6,237 nucleotides of DNA from Candidatus Parcubacteria bacterium (GTDB taxonomy: Bacteria > Patescibacteriota > Minisyncoccia > Phycocordibacterales > SBAW01): NCBI GenBank assembly GCA_019661855.1, contig JAIFWM010000041.1:1-6237 (forward strand), given 5' to 3'. The notes beneath the pieces are model-generated. The model saw nothing but the letters and a program-made list of their open reading frames with translations. It made no database searches and was not told the DNA's origin. Made by a program: the position numbers and the translations under genes. Of the stretch, positions 1-4,684 are shown piece by piece. The stretch's first letter is position 1; the number at the start of each line of letters is the position of its first letter.

Positions 1-701
1 GGGGAAAAGCGTTGCGTTAACCTCACCCACCTTACCTTTGGATAGGTTCATGATGAGGATCTTCTTGTTGTCCATGATGTCACGCAGGTCAAACGATGAC
101 TTAGGTTGCCCTACAATGTTGCGGATGAGCGGGTTGGAGGTGAACTGACCAATCTTATTTTGAATAGCAGGAGTTGCGTCTTGGGTGTAGCGATCGGTGT
201 AGTTGGCAAATTCATCTACCCAAAAACTTTTAACGATTGGATCTGAAATGTTTTCAACCACTTTTTTGCGAAAGGCTTTGACGATGAGCATGCGGTTGAC
301 GTCGAGGAGTGTTGAACCGGGATACTCCAAAAGTGCGAGAAGCGTGTTTGAAAGAATGTACTCCATGCGGGCGCTCCATGCGTCGACCCAGATTTTGCGA
401 AACGCAGCGAGCAGGCCCGAGACCACCAAGTGGCGTTTGTCGTAGCCAACATCTTCCATGCGGGCACATACTCTAAGAGTCGTTCGGCAGTAGAGCCGTG
501 TGGGTCGATAAACGCAACAGCTTCACCGTTGCGAATGTCTTGGATAGCCATGTTTTCGAGCAACGTAGATTTACCCATGCCGGTCTTGCCGATGACGTAC
601 ATGTGGCGGGCACGGTCCTTGCGTTTGATGCCAAAAGGCGTCTCCTTGCCGCGGGAGTTGGTAGCAGCAAAATACGTTATTTTATTAGGGTCTTCCTGCA
701 T
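1..701 (-). pseudogene. VirB4/HerA-like P-loop ATPase, broken by internal deletion with frameshift; 3' end beyond window
   Basis: Related to the DUF87/VirB4/TraD-type ATPases common in CPR genomes, usually annotated as type IV secretion or DNA-translocation ATPases. The 5' reading frame (701 down to about 459) encodes residues 1-81 with a clear Walker A, GKTGMGKST at residues 38-46, then AFIDPHG at 63-69 and LLEYVPA at 75-81. After that this frame turns into nonsense and stops at 216. From 459 down to base 1 another frame is fully open for 153 codons and reads as the same family: MEDVGYDKRHLVV, FRKIWVDAWSARMEYILSNT, SFWVDEFANYTDRYTQ, ATPAIQNKIGQFTSNPLIRN and LSKGKVGE. Compared with relatives as I remember them, about 20 residues (the stretch resembling DVIYF-P-D-P-FN) are missing at the junction, so a deletion not divisible by three is likely. 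It could be a true pseudogene or an assembly error. The last residues at the window edge (VNATLFP) also depart from the usual GNARLLG-like sequence. There is no Shine-Dalgarno; an extended -10 lies 7 nt before the ATG. Confidence 0.8.
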
Positions 702-708
702 TGCTTAC

Positions 709-717
709 AGTATACCA
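709..717 (-). promoter_or_regulatory. Extended -10 promoter for the VirB4/HerA-like gene, leaderless type
   Basis: On the minus strand the sequence reads TGGTATACT, a TGn extended -10 with a near-consensus TATACT hexamer, followed by 7 nt and then the ATG at 701. Transcription would begin at or one base before the start codon. No GGAGG-like ribosome site fits in the 23-nt gap after the upstream gene, and no TTGACA-like -35 is seen. The promoter role is inferred from sequence only. Confidence 0.5.
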
Positions 718-724
718 AAAACCC

Positions 725-2233
725 TTACTGCGAGCCGTAGAGAGAATTGAGGTGTTTTAAAAATTCTTGCACACTTTCTTGTGCATTGTCTGCACCAAGG
801 ACAATCACGGCAACCGGACGAGTAACGCCGCCTACGTCGATGTTAAAGATGCCTGCATACGTTTCTCTCGCAGCGTTGGTCTCGCCTACTTTGCCACCTA
901 TAAATTTGTTTTGGATCTCAGCAATTTTGTTGTAGTTGTGGAGGTCTTTAAACACTGGTGAGCCGTAGGCATCTTTTTCAAGCGTGCCTGCAGTGATGCT
1001 TAAAATAAATTTGCGATTGTCATAGAGATATTTAAGAAGCGTAAACATATCTTCGGCTGTTGAGGAGTTACCCACACCTAAGCCAGAGGGATCGATGAAC
1101 GATGTGCGGTTAAGCCCGATGGCAGTTGCCTTTTTGTTCATCAAATCTATGAAGCGCGAACGACCAATCTCTGCAGCGAGTGTCTCGGCCGCTTCGTTGG
1201 ACGACTCGGTGAGCATCAAGATTAAAAGATCATGCACCGTTGCTTGTTGCCCTGCGTGCAAGCGTGGACGAGTGGTCTCTACCAGTGCCTCACGTGGCAC
1301 GGTTATTGTCTTTTCTAAATTGAGATACTCGACAACTACGAGCGCGGTCATGAGTTTAGAAATTGACGCGATAGGAAGTTGAATCTGATTGTTTTGATTG
1401 GCTAAAATGGTGCCGTCTTGAATATCAGCGGCAACATAGGCGGTCGCGATAATGTCTGGAGATTTGTATTCGTAATGAAAGCTGTCGGAAGCGGTAGGGG
1501 TGTTGTACACCAAAACAGGCATACCCACTGTGGCGTGGTCGTATACTTTTTCGGCATCGTCTGTGGAAAGACGAATACACCCGCCCGAGTAGGTGCTCGC
1601 CACCGCGGCACCACCTTCGTAGTACGGCCAGCCGTGGATAAAGAAGTTACCTTGAAATGCCAGACTCCAGGGTTGATACACATGCCCGAACGAAGAGAAA
1701 TGATTTTCCTCTCGCGTGTTTATTTCGTAAATTCCTACTGGGGTCTCCCACCAGGAACCTACTTTGCCTTTGGCGAGGATCGGCACGTGGATGGTAGCGA
1801 CACCCTTTTCGTAGAGTGTGAGTTGCATGGTGGAAAGGTCGGCAGTAATGAATGACGCTCCCTGGCCTACGAAACGATTTTTAACCTCATCGTAAAACTG
1901 TGGGTCTGCGAGCGCAGGCCAAGAGCCGTAGACTAAGGGGGTCGAAGTACCATTTTGCGGAAGAGAAATTGAATACGTAACGGGAGCAGGACGCAACAGA
2001 TAAAATCCTGCAGGCACAGCAGCAGCAAGAAGAAGCACGATACCGAGCGCGGTTAATGCCGTTTTAAATTTGCGTGAACCTTTTGCCGGCGCGTAAGGAG
2101 CAGGAGACGCTTGGAGTGTTTGTTTAACTACATCGGGCGCAAAACCATGGAGACTGAGGCGATACGTGATTGCATCGTCATCCATTCCTTGATTGCGTAA
2201 TTTGTCGATGTGCTCTTGCGGTGAACCAACCAT
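725..2233 (-). CDS. Membrane-anchored L,D-transpeptidase (YkuD) fused to a D-Ala-D-Ala carboxypeptidase (peptidase S11)
   Basis: A 502-residue cell-wall enzyme with two catalytic domains. Residues 1-45 form a short cytoplasmic helical region that looks like a UBA-like or CPR helical-repeat motif. KGSRKFK (51-57) precedes one membrane helix at about 59-80, so the rest should face outside. Residues about 125-245 are a YkuD L,D-transpeptidase with FFIHGWP (His200) and YSGGCIRLS (catalytic Cys219, Arg221). Residues about 255-495 are a peptidase S11 (penicillin-binding protein) domain: SISK at 290-293 (nucleophile Ser290, Lys293), SSN at 344-346, DPSGL at 381-385 and KVG at 448-450 in place of the usual KTG. 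In known systems the carboxypeptidase trims pentapeptide stems to tetrapeptides, the donors for L,D-transpeptidation, which makes 3-3 cross-links or attaches proteins. Both active sites look intact apart from KVG. The start at 2233 is supported by the promoter just upstream. It lies 23 nt after the unknown secreted protein and 23 nt before the broken ATPase. Confidence 0.92.
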   Translation of the reverse strand: MVGSPQEHIDKLRNQGMDDDAITYRLSLHGFAPDVVKQTLQASPAPYAPAKGSRKFKTALTALGIVLLLAAAVPAGFYLLRPAPVTYSISLPQNGTSTPLVYGSWPALADPQFYDEVKNRFVGQGASFITADLSTMQLTLYEKGVATIHVPILAKGKVGSWWETPVGIYEINTREENHFSSFGHVYQPWSLAFQGNFFIHGWPYYEGGAAVASTYSGGCIRLSTDDAEKVYDHATVGMPVLVYNTPTASDSFHYEYKSPDIIATAYVAADIQDGTILANQNNQIQLPIASISKLMTALVVVEYLNLEKTITVPREALVETTRPRLHAGQQATVHDLLILMLTESSNEAAETLAAEIGRSRFIDLMNKKATAIGLNRTSFIDPSGLGVGNSSTAEDMFTLLKYLYDNRKFILSITAGTLEKDAYGSPVFKDLHNYNKIAEIQNKFIGGKVGETNAARETYAGIFNIDVGGVTRPVAVIVLGADNAQESVQEFLKHLNSLYGSQ

Positions 2234-2239
2234 ATTTTG

Positions 2240-2248
2240 AGTATATCA
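2240..2248 (-). promoter_or_regulatory. Extended -10 promoter for the transpeptidase-carboxypeptidase gene, leaderless type
   Basis: The minus strand reads TGATATACT, an extended -10 with the same TATACT hexamer as the one before the ATPase gene, then CAAAAT and the ATG at 2233. The 6-nt spacing would place the transcription start on the A of ATG. No Shine-Dalgarno and no convincing -35 are visible. It overlaps one arm of a 7-bp inverted repeat. Confidence 0.55.
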
Positions 2249-2265
2249 GTCTTACTTTACTGATA
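2244..2265. repeat. Inverted repeat overlapping promoter and stop codon
   Basis: The arms TATCAGT (2244-2250) and ACTGATA (2259-2265) are perfectly complementary over 7 bp with an 8-nt spacer. The repeat covers the stop codon of the unknown secreted protein and the TG element of the next gene's extended -10. It could be an operator or a weak RNA hairpin; there is no U-tract, so it is not an obvious terminator. It may be coincidental. Confidence 0.35.
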
Positions 2266-3393
2266 CTGAATGTAACTAGGAATAGGTGTGAGTTTAAAGA
2301 TTTCGTCCATAGTGAGGAGACGTGGTGGATCTTCCTTAAGATCATTTTTATAGAACAGTTTAAGCCCCGTAAACTGCACCGGCTCAGGGTTAATGACGCG
2401 ACTGTAGGTATTTTGTTTGCGCTGCGGCGAACCCCAGCCATCCATGACCATCACCACCTGTACTTCGGGTGTTGGTTTGATGTTATTGACACCGGTGACC
2501 ATGTCGTTAGTAAATCGATGCACTATCAAAACTTTGGGTGGTAAATTATTTTCTTTCACCAATTGCGAAAGATAGTCTATGGCGTAGTTAACATCTGCGG
2601 AACTAAAGGTCCCTATTTCGCGACCGGGAGGATATTTCCCTTTCATTGAAAACTCGGGGTCGATTGCCAAATGCAACTCGGGCTTTGAAAGATAGTCTTT
2701 AAGCAGCGGCAACTCCTCTTGAAGTGTCGAAAAACCAACTTGAATATCTAAAATCACAATGCCGTTTATTTTGTGTGCCATCTCGAGCGCTTTATCAACC
2801 TGTGAGTCGGGCATGCGCAAGCGATACTTGCCGTCTTTGCCGGCGCTCCCCTGCGCAGTGACATCTATATATTCGATCGCAGGTACAACGGGAGTAGACG
2901 GGTCAGTACCTTCCCACAACGCTTTAGTAGCAAGCAGTTTGTCGAGCACCTCTTGCTCGGAATATTCGCCCAAGATACCCATTCCTTTGGAATAAAAGTT
3001 ACCGTAGTAAGCAACGATGCGTTTAAACGGTAGGATAGCTCGGCTGTCGGTTGGATATGCGCGGCGTACAGGCCAGAGAGGTTTTTTTACCGTAGTTGAA
3101 GCAGTGGTGTTGTTTAAAAAAGCGCCGTACCAAGGACTCGACGTTGCCACGTGTGCAAGTTCGAGCATGAGCGTGTCGTATTTAACAATATCGAGCGGTG
3201 GGATCTTTGGCGTGTTGTCTTTGATTTGACTTGAACTCGTAGCATTAGCTGCACCTTGTTCGTAGGAGACACTAAATACTCCCGGCAAGCCAAAGTATGC
3301 AACAAGAACGACGGCACAGGTGCCAAAAACAATAGCAAAGGCATGTGCGAGAAAGTTTTTAGTTGAGTGAGTTGATTCCTTCTTTGCGGTCAT
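2257..3393 (-). CDS. Secreted or membrane-anchored protein of unknown function, TIM-barrel-like family
   Basis: A 378-residue protein. The N-terminus (1-13) is polar and positively charged, followed by a hydrophobic segment at about 14-40 that is probably an uncleaved anchor or signal peptide. A Ser/Thr/Asn-rich linker runs to about 65. From about 123 a globular domain begins with RIVAYYGNFYSKGMGILGE (125-143), then VVPAIEYIDVTAQGSAGKDG (169-188), GIVILDIQVG (211-220), LAIDPEFSM (242-250), KVLIVHRFTNDM (287-298), VVMVMDGWG (313-321), GLKLFYKND (343-351) and a C-terminal MDEIF-LTP-P-YIQYQ. The alternation of beta-like segments ending in D, DPE, H or D suggests a TIM-barrel of the glycoside-hydrolase sort. 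I recall uncharacterised secreted actinobacterial proteins sharing this pattern, including the YQ-type C-terminus. No enzymatic function can be assigned. The ATG at 3393 (MTAKKES) was chosen over an upstream in-frame start at 3501, which would add a non-membrane-like extension and lie deep inside the upstream gene. Its 5' end overlaps that gene by 35 nt, so translation may be coupled. Confidence 0.75.
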   Translation of the reverse strand: MTAKKESTHSTKNFLAHAFAIVFGTCAVVLVAYFGLPGVFSVSYEQGAANATSSSQIKDNTPKIPPLDIVKYDTLMLELAHVATSSPWYGAFLNNTTASTTVKKPLWPVRRAYPTDSRAILPFKRIVAYYGNFYSKGMGILGEYSEQEVLDKLLATKALWEGTDPSTPVVPAIEYIDVTAQGSAGKDGKYRLRMPDSQVDKALEMAHKINGIVILDIQVGFSTLQEELPLLKDYLSKPELHLAIDPEFSMKGKYPPGREIGTFSSADVNYAIDYLSQLVKENNLPPKVLIVHRFTNDMVTGVNNIKPTPEVQVVMVMDGWGSPQRKQNTYSRVINPEPVQFTGLKLFYKNDLKEDPPRLLTMDEIFKLTPIPSYIQYQ

Positions 3394-3622
3394 CAGAATA
3401 ATCGGCAACGATAGAGGCGCTGCCAGCCGGAGGTGCGTTTTCGACAAATGAGGCGCCCTTGCGCGTGCGATGGCTGGACTCTGCGCGCAGATATAAACCA
3501 ATGATGATGAGGGCGAGGCCTGATAGTACTAAAAGTAGTGTGCGCCATGGCGAAGGAATGCCTAACTGCGGCACAATGATTACCCAAAGCCCAAGCAAAA
3601 TAACACTCGTTTCTTTTGACAT
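3359..3622 (-). CDS. Small two-helix membrane protein, unknown function
   Basis: An 87-residue protein with two hydrophobic helices, at about 6-22 and 28-45, joined by a short turn (GIPSPW). A polar, charged tail of about 42 residues follows (RAESSHRTRKG onward). The positive residues after helix 2 suggest that the tail is cytoplasmic and the protein is a hairpin with both ends inside. It resembles small membrane proteins I have seen in CPR genomes, but I know of no assigned function. It lies 22 nt after rsmI and its last 35 nt overlap the start of the unknown secreted protein in another frame, which suggests the two are made together. There is no Shine-Dalgarno; two TGCTAAA-type boxes lie just upstream. 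Confidence 0.7.
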   Translation of the reverse strand: MSKETSVILLGLWVIIVPQLGIPSPWRTLLLVLSGLALIIIGLYLRAESSHRTRKGASFVENAPPAGSASIVADYSDDRKEGINSLN

Positions 3623-3623
3623 A

Positions 3624-3640
3624 ACTTTAGCAGTTTAGCA
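3624..3640 (-). promoter_or_regulatory. Tandem extended -10-like boxes upstream of the small membrane protein
   Basis: The minus strand reads TGCTAAACTGCTAAAGT, two overlapping copies of TGCTAAA(C/G)T, immediately before the gene at 3622. The first copy ends 9 nt before the ATG, so it would give a very short or absent leader. The second is only 1 nt from the ATG and is too close to act as a promoter for it. The hexamers (TAAACT, TAAAGT) are weaker than the TATACT boxes of the other genes. The gene could equally be read through from rsmI. Confidence 0.35.
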
Positions 3641-3644
3641 CAAA

Positions 3645-4292
3645 CTACTGTGCTTCGACTATCACCACGAACTCACCACGCTGCTTTTGGGGATCTTGCT
3701 CTAAGGTATCTAAACACTCGGCCGCAGAGCCGATGATGGACTCTTCATATAACTTAGTTAGCTCACGAAAAAGTCCTATGCGCCGTCCTTCGGGAAGCAG
3801 CTTAACGAGTGCTTGCAAGGTTTTGATAATACGATGTGGAGATTCGAAGAAAATACTTGCTCGGTCGTTGTTGGCTATTTCTTTAAACAACGTTTCTCTC
3901 CCCTTTTTGAGCGGCAAGAATCCATAGAAGGTAAATGTTGGAGCTTTGAGCCCCGCGATAGCGAGTGCTGCGGTGAGGGCTGAGGGGCCAGGAATAGTTT
4001 CGATTTTTACATCCATGGCACGCGCGCGGGACACGAGCTCAAGCCCGGGGTCGGAAACGCCCGGCACACCTGCGTCAGAAACGAGTGCCACGTGTTTGCC
4101 CTGCTCGAGCATTGAAAAAAGGTGCTTTAAATTTATTGCAGGAGTTTTGATCTCGAAGTGCGAAAGAAGTTTGCGCGTCATGCGTGTGTCTTCGCAGACT
4201 ATGACATCCGCCTCCTTAAGCGTGCGGAGCGCTCGCAAGGTGATGTCTTCAAGATTACCTATGGGGGTTGCGACGATTGAAAGTTTTGACAT
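3645..4292 (-). CDS. rsmI: 16S rRNA (cytidine-1402 2'-O)-methyltransferase RsmI, compact form
   Basis: RsmI uses S-adenosylmethionine to methylate the 2'-OH of C1402 in the decoding centre of 16S rRNA. This 215-residue protein has the family motifs in order: VATPIGNLEDITLRAL (7-22), CEDTR (33-37), SDAGVPGVSDPG (72-83), IPGPSALTAAL (100-110), FYGFLP (122-127), FESPHR (149-154), RELTK (176-180) and GEFVV (206-210). It ends soon after GEFVV, without the extra C-terminal region of the longer E. coli protein (about 286 residues). The stretch between KTP (49-51) and GKHVALVSDAG is also shorter than usual and lacks the typical H-x-H segment. The start at 4292 (MSKLS) was chosen over a GTG two codons upstream because an extended -10 sits 6 nt before this ATG and would exclude the GTG from a normal leader. 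Divergent from the zinc-ribbon gene; first gene of the five-gene minus-strand cluster. Confidence 0.93.
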   Translation of the reverse strand: MSKLSIVATPIGNLEDITLRALRTLKEADVIVCEDTRMTRKLLSHFEIKTPAINLKHLFSMLEQGKHVALVSDAGVPGVSDPGLELVSRARAMDVKIETIPGPSALTAALAIAGLKAPTFTFYGFLPLKKGRETLFKEIANNDRASIFFESPHRIIKTLQALVKLLPEGRRIGLFRELTKLYEESIIGSAAECLDTLEQDPQKQRGEFVVIVEAQ

Positions 4293-4298
4293 ATGCAC

Positions 4299-4307
4299 AC
4301 CCTAGCA
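4299..4307 (-). promoter_or_regulatory. Extended -10 promoter for rsmI, leaderless type
   Basis: The minus strand reads TGCTAGGGT, then GTGCAT and the ATG at 4292. The TGn element is present, and the hexamer TAGGGT keeps the key TA and final T but is otherwise weak. The 6-nt spacing matches the transpeptidase gene. No Shine-Dalgarno precedes the start. Confidence 0.45.
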
Positions 4308-4337
4308 TGCATGGGACCGATATTAAAGAAGATAAAG

Positions 4338-4346
4338 TGTTAGTGT
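4338..4346 (+). promoter_or_regulatory. Candidate extended -10 promoter for the zinc-ribbon gene
   Basis: TGTTAGTGT fits the TGnTAnnnT pattern and lies 56 nt before the ATG at 4403. It would give a leader of about 50 nt that contains the strong Shine-Dalgarno. No clear -35 is seen. It is the best candidate in the 110-nt divergent gap, but AT-rich alternatives nearby cannot be excluded. Confidence 0.35.
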
Positions 4347-4385
4347 AAAAAAGGAAGATAACTCAATATCAACATCAAACTCCAA

Positions 4386-4397
4386 CCTCCGGAGGAG
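4386..4397 (+). promoter_or_regulatory. Strong Shine-Dalgarno preceded by a complementary CCTCC
   Basis: GGAGGAG at 4391-4397 ends 5 nt before the ATG at 4403 and is the only strong ribosome-binding site in the window. Directly before it is CCTCC (4386-4390), giving the palindrome CCTCCGGAGG, and a second CTCC lies at 4380-4383. Either could pair with the Shine-Dalgarno and limit its access; the 4380-4383/4391-4394 pairing leaves a 7-nt loop. Confidence 0.7.
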
Positions 4398-4402
4398 AGA
4401 AG

Positions 4403-4600
4403 ATGAAGTTGCACCCTGATTGGCGCGAAGATAAAGATTTTTCCTGCAAAAAATGCGGAGCCCATGCTCGTCGCAATCCAACGAACCTCAGCGAGTTTGG
4501 TTGTGCGTTTTGCAATTCAGCTGTGTTGACTGAAAAAGATTTCACCAAATCTCAGATTCATCCACCTGAAGCAGAGCAACTTTTATTGATACCTGCTTAA
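4403..4600 (+). CDS. Small zinc-ribbon protein, unknown function
   Basis: A 65-residue soluble protein with one likely zinc ribbon: CKKC at 15-18 and CAFC at 34-37, separated by a 15-residue stretch containing HARRNPTN (21-28). This four-cysteine spacing is typical of a structural Zn site that binds nucleic acid or protein. The N-terminus is charged (HPDWREDKD) and the C-terminus hydrophobic (EQLLLIPA). I do not recognise a named family. It is the only plus-strand gene, with its own leader, a strong Shine-Dalgarno and a terminator, so it appears to be a single-gene unit. The strong ribosome site and the conserved-looking Cys pairs argue that it is real despite its size. It diverges from rsmI and converges on murC. 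Confidence 0.8.
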   Translation: MKLHPDWREDKDFSCKKCGAHARRNPTNLSEFGCAFCNSAVLTEKDFTKSQIHPPEAEQLLLIPA

Positions 4601-4601
4601 C

Positions 4602-4618
4602 GCTTCCTCTTAGGAAGC
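4602..4618 (+). other. Small hairpin directly after the zinc-ribbon stop codon
   Basis: GCTTCC (4602-4607) pairs with GGAAGC (4613-4618) around the 5-nt loop TCTTA, starting two bases after the TAA. GCTTC (4602-4606) could alternatively pair with GAAGC at 4626-4630. It may protect the 3' end or be incidental. Confidence 0.4.
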
Positions 4619-4629
4619 CGCCTCTGAAG

Positions 4630-4656
4630 CCCCGCGTCCGCGCGGGGTATTTTTTT
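4630..4656 (+). terminator. Rho-independent terminator of the zinc-ribbon gene
   Basis: CCCCGCG (4630-4636) pairs perfectly with CGCGGGG (4641-4647) around the tetraloop TCCG. It is followed by TATTTTTTT (4648-4656). A GC-rich 7-bp stem plus a U-tract is a textbook intrinsic terminator on the plus strand. It has no U-tract in the minus direction, so it would not stop murC transcription in the same way. Confidence 0.9.
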
Positions 4657-4677
4657 GTTCGACTTACGAAGTCGAAC
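4657..4677. repeat. Perfect 9-bp inverted repeat downstream of murC
   Basis: GTTCGACTT (4657-4665) and AAGTCGAAC (4669-4677) are perfectly complementary around the loop ACG. It begins 7 nt after the murC stop on the minus strand, but there it is followed by an A-run rather than a U-run, so it is not a standard terminator for murC. On the plus strand it follows the U-tract of the previous terminator. It could be a 3'-end stabiliser for murC mRNA or a member of a dispersed palindromic repeat family. Confidence 0.7.
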
Positions 4678-4684
4678 ATATGGC

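Noticed and set aside
203..445. Plus-strand open frame of 80 codons
   Set aside because: It lies opposite the ATPase gene, whose minus-strand frames show clear family motifs; the plus-strand translation has no recognisable features.
1418..1855. Plus-strand open frame of 145 codons
   Set aside because: It is antisense to the YkuD domain of the transpeptidase, which is strongly supported by its catalytic motifs; no ribosome site or motif supports the plus frame.
3394..3501. Upstream in-frame start for the unknown secreted protein
   Set aside because: It would add 36 residues before the membrane segment and overlap the small membrane protein gene by about 140 nt; MTAKKES directly before the hydrophobic segment is a better start.
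4293..4298. GTG start two codons upstream for rsmI
   Set aside because: It would fall within the 6 nt between the -10 box and the ATG, and the family normally begins close to the LSIVATPIGN motif; the ATG at 4292 is preferred.
3946..4305. Plus-strand open frame of 119 codons
   Set aside because: Antisense to rsmI; its Ser/Ala-rich sequence is what one expects from the reverse of the conserved rsmI codons.
4293..4402. Riboswitch or structured RNA in the divergent gap
   Set aside because: Apart from the CCTCC/GGAGG pairing there is no extended stem structure, and the region is too short and AT-rich for a known class I can recognise.
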